A stretch of DNA of 64,000 nucleotides, from assembly GCF_008704205.1 (NCBI RefSeq), contig NZ_VXLC01000003.1:434001-498000 (forward strand). Reading direction: 5' to 3'. The DNA comes from Nocardia colli. Its GTDB lineage: Bacteria > Actinomycetota > Actinomycetes > Mycobacteriales > Mycobacteriaceae. The position numbers and the translations under genes are program-made. The first letter of the stretch is position 1; each line of letters starts with the position of its first letter. This document shows, in pieces, positions 47,307 through 55,774 of the stretch. Below the pieces are notes generated by a model that saw only the letters and a list, made by a program, of their open reading frames with translations, did not search any database and was not told the DNA's origin.

Positions 47307-48140
47307 ATGACAACAACGAAGAACGACATCATCCTGGTCACCGCGGGCACCGGCAAGGTGGGCCGTCGAGTGGCAGAACGCTTGGCCGACAACGGATTCC
47401 CGGTTCGGATCGGCTCCCGCTCGGCGGATCTCCCGTTCGACTGGGCGGACCGGAGCACCTGGGCGCCGGTGCTCGACGGCGTCCGGGCTGCGTTCGTGAT
47501 GTACACCCCGGACATCGGGGATCCCCGTGCGGGAGAGACCATTCGGGCGTTCAGTGAGCTGGCCGTGGCGAATGGCGTGCGGCGGCTGGTGCTGCTGTCG
47601 GCGCGCGGTGAGGATCAGGCCGCCGCCGCCGAGGCGGCGGTGCGCGAGAGCGGCGCCGAATGGACTGTCCTGCAAGCGGCTTGGTTCAACCAGAACTTCG
47701 ACGAGGGCGTCTTCACGGACATGGTGCTCGCCGGTGCGGTCGCCTTCCCCGCGGGCCAGGTCCTGGAGCCGTTCGTCGACTCCGCTGATCTCGCCGCCGT
47801 CGCGGCGATCGCGCTCACCGAGGACGGGCACGCGGGCCGGAACTACGAACTCACCGGCCCGCGGCTGCTGACCTTCGGCGACGCGGTGGCGGCGATCGCG
47901 CAGGAGAGCGGGCGGGACGTGCAGTACATCCCGGTCACCGGTGCGGAGTTCGGTGCGGTGCTGACCGTCGAGTTCGGGATGCCGGACGAAGAGGTGGCCG
48001 GCCTGATCGACATCTTCGCGACGCTGTTGGACGGCCGCAACGCCCACGTGACCGGCACCGTCCGGCAGCTCCTGGGCCGCGACCCGATCGACTTCGCCGA
48101 CTACGTGCGCGACGCGGTGGCGGCCGGCGCGTGGAAGTAG
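47307..48140 (+). CDS. NmrA-like NAD(P)-binding protein
   Basis: A 277-aa atypical SDR from ATG 47307 (AGGAG upstream). The N-terminal TAGTGKVGRRVAERL is the NAD(P) loop and RSADLPFDWAD the second strand. It lacks a YxxxK active site and has the NmrA pattern (LQAAWFNQNFDEG). Such proteins sense NADP redox state or act as quinone/azo reductases (QorB-like). A bidirectional hairpin follows the gene. Confidence 0.9.
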   Translation: MTTTKNDIILVTAGTGKVGRRVAERLADNGFPVRIGSRSADLPFDWADRSTWAPVLDGVRAAFVMYTPDIGDPRAGETIRAFSELAVANGVRRLVLLSARGEDQAAAAEAAVRESGAEWTVLQAAWFNQNFDEGVFTDMVLAGAVAFPAGQVLEPFVDSADLAAVAAIALTEDGHAGRNYELTGPRLLTFGDAVAAIAQESGRDVQYIPVTGAEFGAVLTVEFGMPDEEVAGLIDIFATLLDGRNAHVTGTVRQLLGRDPIDFADYVRDAVAAGAWK

Positions 48141-48160
48141 CCGGGATGCCGAAAGAGCAA

Positions 48161-48186
48161 GCCAGGTCTGATGTTTCAGACCTGGC
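48161..48186. terminator. Bidirectional hairpin terminator
   Basis: GCCAGGTCTGA (48161-48171) pairs perfectly with TCAGACCTGGC (48176-48186) around a 4-nt loop, between the convergent NmrA-like gene and the secreted-protein gene. Confidence 0.85.
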
Positions 48187-48199
48187 TCGCCGGACGGGA

Positions 48200-48736
48200 T
48201 CAGCCGAACGTCACCTGCGCGGTGACGGCGAGCGTGGACAGGCCGTTGGTGCGACAACCCTGGTTGGGCGTCGCGCTGCGCGCCGCCACGGTGATCGCGT
48301 CACCCTTCAGCTGGCCGCCGGTGACGGTGGCGCTGAATGCCAGCCCGGTGATCGGGTCGGGGGAGATCCGCCAGTCGAACGTGCTGTCGGCGCCGGACAC
48401 CCAGCCGATCGTGCCGCTACCTTTCGCGGTGACCAGCAACCCGCACGGATTGAAACCACCGGCGGTGGCGGTCGCCGCGCCGGTGCCGGTGAGCTTGCCC
48501 GCGCGCAGGTCGGCATGTTGACCGTTGCGCGAGGCGCAGCCGCTGAGGTCGCCGCTGACCGACACCTTCGCGTCGCCACCGGCCCGCAGCGGCGGGGTCA
48601 AGGTCAGGTCGAGCGTCGCCGAGCAACTCAGATCACCATCGGCGGCCTGGGCCGGAGCCGCCGGAAGGATCGCCAGGGCCACCGCGAGGGGCGCTGTCGC
48701 GGCCATCATCGTCAGGATTCGCATACGTCGGGCCAT
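48200..48736 (-). CDS. Secreted hypothetical protein, 178 aa
   Basis: An exported beta-rich protein with a typical signal peptide (AVALAILPAAPAQA) and a strong AGGAGG ribosome binding site before ATG 48736. The mature part has four Cys (LSCSAT, LSGCAS, FNPCGL, NQGCRT), probably two disulfides, in a roughly 145-residue domain. It resembles small secreted proteins common in nocardiae but I cannot name a family or function. Confidence 0.75.
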   Translation of the reverse strand: MARRMRILTMMAATAPLAVALAILPAAPAQAADGDLSCSATLDLTLTPPLRAGGDAKVSVSGDLSGCASRNGQHADLRAGKLTGTGAATATAGGFNPCGLLVTAKGSGTIGWVSGADSTFDWRISPDPITGLAFSATVTGGQLKGDAITVAARSATPNQGCRTNGLSTLAVTAQVTFG

Positions 48737-48912
48737 CTTCGTACCTCCTACTACTGTGCTGTTCGCACGCTGCTTCAGGGGACGAGCAAGCCACCGGTGG
48801 AATGTGTCTCCGCCGATGGCGGCATCACCCTACGATTTCCTCCGCGTCAAGACCCGAAAGACATTGCCCCCCAATGCGTGACGTGCGGAAACGGGGCAAC
48901 TGGGGAACATGA

Positions 48913-48944
48913 CGACGACCCCGGCACTGTGGCCGGGGTCGTCG
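48913..48944 (-). terminator. Hairpin terminator after the DUF1206 gene
   Basis: CGACGACCCCGGC and GCCGGGGTCGTCG form a perfect 13-bp stem with a 6-nt loop, 16 bp past the DUF1206 stop on the minus strand. Confidence 0.8.
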
Positions 48945-48959
48945 CGTGGAGTCCGGGGG

Positions 48960-49871
48960 TTAGACCGGGACACCGCCGTAGGTTCTGCGGTGCTTGGCCT
49001 CGAGGAAGGACAGGACCCCGAAGGCCATGAGGCCGAGGGAGATCAGGATGAGCAGCCATGGGCCGAACGGCTTTCCGACGAAGTCACGCAGGACCGCATC
49101 GATACCCTTGGCTTCGGCGGGATCATAATTCAGCCCGGCGACCACCGCGGCGATACCGATCGCGATGACGATGGCGCCGCGGGCGAGGTAGCCGATGCGG
49201 CCGAGCCAGATCACGGCCGCACGGGCGCCGTGGGTCATCCAGCCCATACGCAGGTCGTCGACGAACTGGAGGCTGAGGCCGAGAATGGTCTGCCAGATGC
49301 CGAAGGCGATGATGGCCAGGCCGATCACCAGCACGACCACCTGGCCGCCGTCCCAGCTCAGGATGCGGGCGGTCAGGTCGCGGGCGATGGCGTCGCTCGG
49401 TTTCGGCGTGCGGCCGTGCACCACGTACCGGAAGGTGCCCAAAAAGGCCAGGGCATAGACGATTCCGGAGACGATCGCGTAGAAGCGATGCCCGCCCGAG
49501 TAGGTCCTTCGCGCACTGGCGATCTGGGTGACGCGCCAGACGACCAAGGCGGCGAAGCCGAACAGCAGGATCCAGAGCAGAAGGTAGCCAAGGGGTTTGG
49601 TCGCGATGGCCGCCAGCGCGCCGCCGCCGTCCGGCTCGTGCTCGGCGATGCCGATGGCCAGCATGAAACCGATGATGCCGATGGTGATGTAGGCGATGCC
49701 GCGCGCGATGAAGCCGAAGCGTGCGGCGGTTTCCACGCCGCTCGATGTGGTGGACCTACGCCGGCGATAGTCGCTGGCCCGGCGGCCCCAGCCGGATCGT
49801 CCGCGGCCGCCGCGCACGGTGCCGACTCGATCGCGTCGTCGATATCTGGTGGTGTTCCGGAAGATACTCAT
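48960..49871 (-). CDS. DUF1206 integral membrane protein
   Basis: A 303-aa protein with a very basic N-terminus (Arg-rich, residues 1-40) and six membrane helices arranged as three repeats. Each repeat has the RxG(F/Y)xARG(A/I) signature (RFGFIARGIAYITIGIIG, HRFYAIVSGIVYALAFLG, RIGYLARGAIVIAIG) that defines DUF1206. Function is unknown. The gene stands alone; its start ATG 49871 precedes a 335-bp region with no gene, holding promoters for it and the symporter. Confidence 0.88.
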   Translation of the reverse strand: MSIFRNTTRYRRRDRVGTVRGGRGRSGWGRRASDYRRRRSTTSSGVETAARFGFIARGIAYITIGIIGFMLAIGIAEHEPDGGGALAAIATKPLGYLLLWILLFGFAALVVWRVTQIASARRTYSGGHRFYAIVSGIVYALAFLGTFRYVVHGRTPKPSDAIARDLTARILSWDGGQVVVLVIGLAIIAFGIWQTILGLSLQFVDDLRMGWMTHGARAAVIWLGRIGYLARGAIVIAIGIAAVVAGLNYDPAEAKGIDAVLRDFVGKPFGPWLLILISLGLMAFGVLSFLEAKHRRTYGGVPV

Positions 49872-50206
49872 GGTTGTTCCTCATCTCTTCAACGGGCGTA
49901 ATGCCCACTTCCGGTCGATTGACACCCCGGTGCTCGAGCCGAGATCCGGTGTGGGGCGGGCCGACTGGGGAATGCGGTCACCGCGCGATCAGCGCTGCTC
50001 GGAACGGGTTGTGACACAGCCCATACCGCGATTGACCGACCTGGGGAGAAATTGATCGGACGAATCGCCTACGGTTCAGAACGTTATGAATCTCTCTGTG
50101 ACAGTCGTGCACCTGGTTGCCAGGTTGCATGTGGATCTCGGCCGGCTGGCCGCGCAGCTGTGTCGCTGACGCGCGCTCAGCTCACCGGATCCCCTGATTG
50201 TCTTGG

Positions 50207-51544
50207 ATGGTTCTCTTGTCTTCACCTAGTTCGCGTAGCCGTGCCCTGAATCCGGCGCGTTGGTCGTTCGGCGTCCAGATCCTGCTCGGTTTGGTCGTCG
50301 GTATCGCGGCGGGCTTCCTCGCCCGCGCCACCGGCTCCGCCTGGCTCACCAGTACATTGACCCAGGTCGGCAGCATCTTCGTGCAGTTGCTGAAGCTTGC
50401 GGTGCCGCCGCTGGTGTTCACCGCGGTGCTGGTCAGCGTTGCCGGACTGCGGCACGTCACCAATGCCGCGCGGCTGGCCGGTCGCACCCTGCTGTGGTTC
50501 CTGGCGACCGCGCTGATCGCGGTCGCCGTCGGGATCGTGCTCGGGCTGATCACCAATCCGGGTCGCGGTGTCGAATTGACCCTGGTCGGTGCGAAGACCC
50601 CTGACTCGAAGGGTGGCTGGACCGACTTCCTCACCGGCATCATCCCGACGAACGTCGTCGGCGCGTTCACCGGCAACAATGTGTTGCAGCTGGTGTTCCT
50701 CGGCGCGGTGCTCGGCGTCGCCGCGCTCAAACTCGGCGAGCGGGCGAAACCCTTTCTGACACTGGCCGAATCGGTACTGGAGCTGGTGCAGAAGGCGCTG
50801 TGGTGGGTGATCCGGCTGGCGCCGATCGGCACCGCGGGTCTCATCGGGAAGGCGATCGCCAGCTACGGCTGGGGTCTGCTGCGGCCGCTGGCGACGTTCA
50901 CGATCGCGGTCTACGCGGGCTGCCTCATCGTGATGGTCGTCGTGTACCCGATCCTGCTGCGCGTCGTGGGCGGCGTGAACCCGCTCCGTTTCTATGCAAA
51001 GGCTTGGCCCGCAGTCGAATTGGCCTTCGTGTCGCGTTCGTCGATCGGCACGATGCCGCTGACCCAGCGGATGGTCACCGAAAGGCTCGGTGTCCCACGG
51101 GAATACGCGTCGTTCGCGGTTCCGTTCGGCGCGACCACGAAGATGGACGGCTGCGCCGCCGTCTACCCGGCGTTGGCCGCGATCTTCGTCGCCCAGATCA
51201 CCGGCACCCACCTCGACCTGCGCGACTACCTGCTGATCGCGTTCGTCTCCGTGGTCGGGTCCGCCGCGACCGCCGGCCTCACCGGCGCGATCGTCATGCT
51301 CACCCTGACCTTGTCCACCCTCGGCCTCCCGCTGGCCGGCGCAGGCCTGCTCCTGGCCATCGACCCGATCCTCGACATGATCCGCACCGCGACGAACGTC
51401 GCCGGCCAGATGGTGGTTCCGGTCCTCGTCGCGAAACGCGAAGGCATCCTCGACCAAGAGACCTTCGACGCGCCCTCCGCGCCACTGACCGCGCCCGAAC
51501 CGGAGCCGGAACGGGAAGCGGAAAAGGTTCCCGTGGCCGCATGA
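50207..51544 (+). CDS. Dicarboxylate/amino acid:cation symporter (SDF family)
   Basis: A 445-aa transporter of the DctA/GltP family. Signature elements are the first hairpin serines (FVSRSSIGTMPL), the NMDG-like helix 7 motif (GATTKMDGCA) and the helix 8 DPILDMIRTATNV region that binds substrate carboxylates. A negatively charged, Pro/Glu-rich C-terminal tail of about 35 aa is unusual. The start is uncertain: ATG 50207, TTG 50198 and TTG 50216 all precede the first hydrophobic segment, and none has a good ribosome binding site. Confidence 0.9.
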   Translation: MVLLSSPSSRSRALNPARWSFGVQILLGLVVGIAAGFLARATGSAWLTSTLTQVGSIFVQLLKLAVPPLVFTAVLVSVAGLRHVTNAARLAGRTLLWFLATALIAVAVGIVLGLITNPGRGVELTLVGAKTPDSKGGWTDFLTGIIPTNVVGAFTGNNVLQLVFLGAVLGVAALKLGERAKPFLTLAESVLELVQKALWWVIRLAPIGTAGLIGKAIASYGWGLLRPLATFTIAVYAGCLIVMVVVYPILLRVVGGVNPLRFYAKAWPAVELAFVSRSSIGTMPLTQRMVTERLGVPREYASFAVPFGATTKMDGCAAVYPALAAIFVAQITGTHLDLRDYLLIAFVSVVGSAATAGLTGAIVMLTLTLSTLGLPLAGAGLLLAIDPILDMIRTATNVAGQMVVPVLVAKREGILDQETFDAPSAPLTAPEPEPEREAEKVPVAA

Positions 51545-51659
51545 CGACACCGGTGGACCTTGTCCGCCCGGTGCGCCTCTGACCTCGTGAATCGGCGGTT
51601 GTCGTCTGGTTGACCCAGGGTGCGGTGGGTATAGCGAGGCGACGACGGAAGGAGCCGGC

Positions 51660-51794
51660 ATGTCACGTGGGAAAGAGGACGAGGAGCCGAAGGGTGGGCG
51701 GCCCGGGCCGACGGATCAAGGGGGTGCGGGTGGGATGGCTACCCGTGAGGTGGAGGCCGAGCAGGACAGTGATGATCAGGAGTCGGGGGACTGA
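51660..51794 (+). CDS. Small acidic hydrophilic protein, 44 aa
   Basis: A short frame with a textbook GGAAGGAG site seven bases before ATG 51660. The product is Gly/Glu/Asp-rich and disordered in appearance (SRGKEDEEPKGG..., AEQDSDDQESGD). It ends 5 bp before the convergent PucR regulator stop. No family is recognised; the ribosome binding site is the main evidence. Confidence 0.45.
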   Translation: MSRGKEDEEPKGGRPGPTDQGGAGGMATREVEAEQDSDDQESGD

Positions 51795-51799
51795 ATCGA

Positions 51800-53044
51800 T
51801 CAGCCTGCTTGGCGGTTGGTCGGGTCGGTGGGGTGGTACGAGCGGGCGATCAGGGCGGAGCGCAGGTACCAGAGGCCGGAGGGTTGGGAGGGGTCGAAGC
51901 CGGTGAGCTGGCCGATGCGCTTGAGCCGGTAGTCGACCGTGTTGGTGTGGACGTGCAGGGCGCGGGCGGTGCGCTGGCGGTTGAGATTGTTGCTGATGTG
52001 CATTTGCAGGGTTTCGAGCAGTTCGGTGTGCTCGTCCAGTGGAGTGAGGACGGCGCCGAGGTATTCGCGCCCGGGGCCCGGTCGGGTGAGCTGGTACTCG
52101 AGGGCGAGTTCGTCGAATCGATAGAGGCCGGTGACGCAGTGCAGGCGGTGCACCATGTCGAGGAGTTCGTGGGCCTGGTCGACGGCGCCGGGGATCTGTT
52201 CGGGGGTGGCCTGCACGAAGGTGGCGGTGATGCCGACCTGCGCGGCTTGGGACAGGCCCTCGATGAGTGCGTCGAGTTGCTCGTCGGGGTGCTGGTCGGC
52301 GGGCAGCAGGATGGTGCCGCCGTCGATGCTGAGCAGGGACAGGGCGTTGCCGCCGCAGCGGGCAGCCAGCTCGGCTTGAGTGCGGCGTAGCTTGCGGCGC
52401 GCGACTACCTGCGTATTGAGCGCGGGGTTGCGTTCGTCGCGGTGGCGTGGAATCGACACGGCGAGAACGGCATACGACTCGGCGATGGCGATGCCGCACT
52501 CGCGGGCCATCGTCGAGGTCGGCCGCCCGCCGAGCAGGGCGGAAGTGAGCGTGTGAACCGCCGTGTGGTGCTCGCTGACCGCGGCGCGCAGTTCGCGGAA
52601 GTAGGCGCGGGAAATGGCCGAGGTCAGCGTGTGCAGGATCTCCATGTTCAGCTTCGAGCCGTCGACGAAGTTGTCGAGATCCTTGACCGTCAGGTTCGAG
52701 ACGACGAGGTCCATGCCCATCTGGAAGCCGGCGTGAATGGCGTTGTGGATCGCGTCGATCGGCACGCCCTCGCGCGCCCAGCCGGCCGCGGCCTCCTCGA
52801 GCTGTTCGACCTTCGCCGGAATGTTGTGCCCGTCCAGCATGCTGGCGGCGAGTTCGAGGCAGACCCGGGTGATCGTGGTGACGTCGCCGTAGATCGCTTC
52901 GCCGGGCAGCGTCCCGCACGGCACCACATTCTCGACGAAGTGGCCGACCATTTGCCGGGACAGCGCTCGCACATCGCGCAGCGGGGTGGACATCGGTTTC
53001 CCGGAGATCGTCAGATTCGGCCGGATCGGACTGTCGACAGCCAT
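51800..53044 (-). CDS. PucR/CdaR-type transcriptional regulator
   Basis: A 414-aa regulator. The C-terminal PucR helix-turn-helix (LETLQMHISNNLNRQRTARALHVHTNTVDYRLKRI) follows a GGDEF-like CdaR domain (about 180-330), and the N-terminal 150 residues form a helical RsbT-like domain. AAAGGAG lies before ATG 53044. Such regulators often control nitrogen, purine or diacid use. Its target could be the nearby dicarboxylate symporter; that is inference. Confidence 0.9.
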   Translation of the reverse strand: MAVDSPIRPNLTISGKPMSTPLRDVRALSRQMVGHFVENVVPCGTLPGEAIYGDVTTITRVCLELAASMLDGHNIPAKVEQLEEAAAGWAREGVPIDAIHNAIHAGFQMGMDLVVSNLTVKDLDNFVDGSKLNMEILHTLTSAISRAYFRELRAAVSEHHTAVHTLTSALLGGRPTSTMARECGIAIAESYAVLAVSIPRHRDERNPALNTQVVARRKLRRTQAELAARCGGNALSLLSIDGGTILLPADQHPDEQLDALIEGLSQAAQVGITATFVQATPEQIPGAVDQAHELLDMVHRLHCVTGLYRFDELALEYQLTRPGPGREYLGAVLTPLDEHTELLETLQMHISNNLNRQRTARALHVHTNTVDYRLKRIGQLTGFDPSQPSGLWYLRSALIARSYHPTDPTNRQAG

Positions 53045-53208
53045 GACAACTCCTTTGTCAGCATTAGCTATGTAGCAGGTTCACATTAACTGCGGCTTGG
53101 TGGTCTGCGGCGTTTACCAGCCAATTTGTGAGAACAGGAGGGTGCGGCGCGCTGGTAGCTGTGATTGATCACAGCGGGAGGGTGCGCGGGCGGGGCGCGT
53201 CCGCTAAC

Positions 53209-53224
53209 ATAAGTGAAGACTTAT
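53209..53224. promoter_or_regulatory. Probable ArsR operator
   Basis: ATAAGT-gaag-ACTTAT is a perfect 6-bp inverted repeat with a 4-bp spacer, 15 bp before the SRPBCC gene. It lies in an otherwise GC-rich sequence and overlaps the likely -10 region. The downstream ArsR protein is the probable ligand. Confidence 0.65.
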
Positions 53225-53238
53225 ACAAGGAGGTTGCT

Positions 53239-53895
53239 ATGCCCCTGCTCACCGACCCTGCGGCTATCGCCGGGCTTGTCGTTCGCGAGGTCCGCACCGG
53301 ATCGCGCGACGGCTCGCCGACCCGGATCGTGATCGCGCGCCGTACTTACGCCACCGATCAGAGCGATCTGTGGGACGCGCTGACCAATGCCGACCGGATA
53401 CCGCGCTGGTTCCTGCCGGTCAGCGGCGAATTGAAGGTCGGCGGGCGGTTTCAGACCGAGGGCAACGCGGGCGGCGTCGTGGAGGAGTGCGACGAGCCGC
53501 AGCGGTTCGCCATCACCTGGGAGATGGGTCCGCAGGTGTCGTGGGTGACGGTCACGCTGACCGTCGATGGCGCGAGCACCGTGCTGGAGTTGGCCCATGA
53601 GGCGCCCGTCATGCCCGAGTTCTGGGATCAGTACGGTCCCGGCGCGGTCGGTGTGGGCTGGGATCTTGCGTTGATGGCGCTCGGTCTGCATCTGGCGACC
53701 GGCGAAGCGGTGGACTCGACCGAGGGGATGACGTTTCCGACCACGCCCGAAGGGCTGGTGTTCGTAGAGGTGGCGGCGAAGGGGTGGGCGGACGCGGCGG
53801 TCGCCGACGGTGATGATGCGGCCGCGGCGCACGAGTCCGCGCAGCGGACGATCACCTTCTACACGGTTGAGCCCGAGGACACTCCAGAGTCCTGA
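53239..53895 (+). CDS. SRPBCC (AHSA1-like) domain protein
   Basis: A 218-aa protein from ATG 53239 (AAGGAGG upstream). It has the START/Bet v1-like fold of AHSA1 proteins: an N-terminal strand RIVIARRTYATDQSDLWDALTN, the IPRWFLPVSGELKVGGRF hairpin and a long C-terminal helix. These proteins bind hydrophobic ligands in a cavity. The stop overlaps the ArsR start (TGATG). SRPBCC-ArsR pairs are common; the SRPBCC protein may carry or sequester the inducer. Confidence 0.9.
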   Translation: MPLLTDPAAIAGLVVREVRTGSRDGSPTRIVIARRTYATDQSDLWDALTNADRIPRWFLPVSGELKVGGRFQTEGNAGGVVEECDEPQRFAITWEMGPQVSWVTVTLTVDGASTVLELAHEAPVMPEFWDQYGPGAVGVGWDLALMALGLHLATGEAVDSTEGMTFPTTPEGLVFVEVAAKGWADAAVADGDDAAAAHESAQRTITFYTVEPEDTPES

Positions 53896-54299
53896 TGGCG
53901 GGTTCGGCGGAGAAGATTTTCGAGGCGCTCGGTGATCCGGTGCGCCGGTACATTCTCGAACTGATGGCGGGCGGCGAGGCGGCCGCGGGCACGGTTGTCG
54001 CTGCGGTGCAAGGATATACGCGGATCTCCCAGCCTGGTGTTTCGCAGCATCTCAAGGTGCTTCGGGATGCCGGGTTGGTGAGTGTTCGGGCGGAGGGGAC
54101 ACGGCGGTTCTACGCGCTCGACGCCGACGGGGTGGCGGCGGCGCAGGCTTGGTTGGCTCAGCTGGTTGATCCGTTGGCGCAGTTCGCTCAACCGCTGGAT
54201 GCGCTTGCTACCGAGGTTGCGCGTGGTCGGCGGGCTCGGCAGGCGGAGCCTGGTCGGGGTGCGGGAGAGTCGTCCGAGCAGGATGTCCGGCCTGCGTGA
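53895..54299 (+). CDS. ArsR-family transcriptional regulator
   Basis: A 134-aa winged-helix regulator with the ArsR pattern FEALGDPVRRYILELM and recognition helix ISQPGVSQHLKVLRDAGLV. No metal-binding cysteines are visible, so it senses something other than metal. It is coupled to the SRPBCC gene and probably represses both through the ATAAGT/ACTTAT palindrome. Confidence 0.93.
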   Translation: MAGSAEKIFEALGDPVRRYILELMAGGEAAAGTVVAAVQGYTRISQPGVSQHLKVLRDAGLVSVRAEGTRRFYALDADGVAAAQAWLAQLVDPLAQFAQPLDALATEVARGRRARQAEPGRGAGESSEQDVRPA

Positions 54300-54394
54300 G
54301 TGGGCGTCGAATTCTGTTGCGGACGGGTGGGTTTGCGTGACGTCGAGGTGGTGGGCGGTGCCGCGTCGACCGCCCTCGGCTCGGGTCGTTCGCG

Positions 54395-55387
54395 GTGTTC
54401 GTGTTGTCTGGTGGTGTGAGATCGAAGGTGGTTCGGGATGGGGTCAACCTGCTGGCGTGGTTGGCGGTGCTGGTAGGCGTTGCCGGGGTCGGGTTGCACT
54501 TCAGTCGGTCGGAGTCTCGGATATCGGTGCTGGCCGCTTCGGGTGCGCCGTACCTGATGGCGTGTGGGCTGGTCGGGGCCGTGGCATTTCTCGCGATGCG
54601 GCGGTGGGTCGGAGCCGGGGTGGCGATCGTTGTCGTCGCCGGTGCGGTGTGGACGCAGGCTCCGCTGTATTTCAGCAGCTCCGGCGACGACGGTGGGTCT
54701 GCGGTGAATGCGATGCAGGCCAACCTGTTGTTCGACGGTGCCGATCCGCGAGCGTTGGTCGATGAAGTGCGTGCGCGGAATATCGCCGTGCTCACCGTCA
54801 ATGAGCTGACGCCCGCAGCGGTCGAGGGTCTCGGTAAGGCGGGCCTCGATCAGTTACTGCCGCATCGGTATCTGTCTCCTGGCAGAACGGCGACCGGTAC
54901 CGGGATCTGGAGCAGCTATCCGTTGTCGGAGACTGTCGAGTACGACGGGTTCGTACTGAACCAACTCTCCGCGACGGCAACGATTCCGGACATCGGGCCG
55001 GTAGCGACCTACGCCTTCCACCCGGTGCCGCCGGTCTACGGCACATCCGTCTGGGCTGACGAATTGTCCCGCCTGCGTGAGATTCTCGACCGGTCGCCAG
55101 CAGACCGCCCGGTGCTCGTCGGCGGCGACTTCAACGCGACCTATGACCACGCCCAGTTCCGCGCGATGCTCGCGGGCCGGTTCGGTGACGCCGCCGACCA
55201 AGCGGGTGCCGGCCATCTGGTCACCTATCCAACCGACAAGAGCTGGCCGCCCGTGGTCGGCATCGACCACTTCCTCGTCGCCCGAGGTCGTGCAGTCGAG
55301 GTAGAGACAGTGCGCATGCCAGGCGCGGACCACCGTGCCCTGTATGCCCGCATCCTCCTCCACCATCCACCCCGGCCGAATCCTTGA
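54395..55387 (+). CDS. Membrane-anchored endonuclease/exonuclease/phosphatase-family protein
   Basis: A 330-aa protein with three N-terminal membrane helices and a C-terminal EEP domain. Catalytic motifs: Asn in MQANLLF, Glu in LTVNELTP, His in TYAFHPVPP, GGDFNAT and the GIDHFLV/GADHRAL pair. The catalytic domain faces outside. Such proteins act on phosphoesters of lipids or nucleic acids. Start GTG 54395 or GTG 54416 is uncertain, as neither has a clear ribosome binding site. Confidence 0.85.
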   Translation: MFVLSGGVRSKVVRDGVNLLAWLAVLVGVAGVGLHFSRSESRISVLAASGAPYLMACGLVGAVAFLAMRRWVGAGVAIVVVAGAVWTQAPLYFSSSGDDGGSAVNAMQANLLFDGADPRALVDEVRARNIAVLTVNELTPAAVEGLGKAGLDQLLPHRYLSPGRTATGTGIWSSYPLSETVEYDGFVLNQLSATATIPDIGPVATYAFHPVPPVYGTSVWADELSRLREILDRSPADRPVLVGGDFNATYDHAQFRAMLAGRFGDAADQAGAGHLVTYPTDKSWPPVVGIDHFLVARGRAVEVETVRMPGADHRALYARILLHHPPRPNP

Positions 55388-55446
55388 CCCTCACCGCCAA
55401 ACCCAACTATGCCTACGAACCGGACCTCGCCCAAGATCTGCACCCG

Positions 55447-55500
55447 CTCTCGGGAGACGCACCGAAATCAGTGCCCTAAAGCCGGTGCGTTTCCCGAGAG
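55447..55500. terminator. Long imperfect hairpin after the EEP gene
   Basis: An 18-bp inverted repeat with a single mismatch (CTCTCGGGAGACGCACCG at 55447-55464 and its complement at 55483-55500) encloses an 18-nt loop, 60 bp after the EEP gene. It may terminate transcription, though the loop is long for a terminator. Confidence 0.5.
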
Positions 55501-55774
55501 AGAGTGCGGATTCTGTTGCCGAGAGTGCCGTCCGGGTGCGGGGTTCGTCGCGCGTAGGGGCGGTCCGCAGCGTGTCGCTGGTGTCGAGTCCGCGGCACAG
55601 CGACCGCATCGCTGAGAAGCAGTGCACCCTGACCGAGCGACCGGCTGAGCGTCCGAGCAGCGAGCTTCGAGTGGCAGGCGGTGGGCCGTGGGCCGTTGGG
55701 CCGTGGGCGGTAGGCCGTGACCAGCGGGCAGATGGGACGTGGGTTGTTCCGCGGTGCGCTCGACAATCGAATTC
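55501..55774. other. Intergenic region with repeats, no gene seen
   Basis: Within the 387-bp gap 55388-55774, CCGAGAG recurs twice after the hairpin. Around 55681-55716 the unit GGGCCGT/GGCCGTG recurs four times with slight variation. I see no credible coding frame or RNA gene. Confidence 0.5.
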
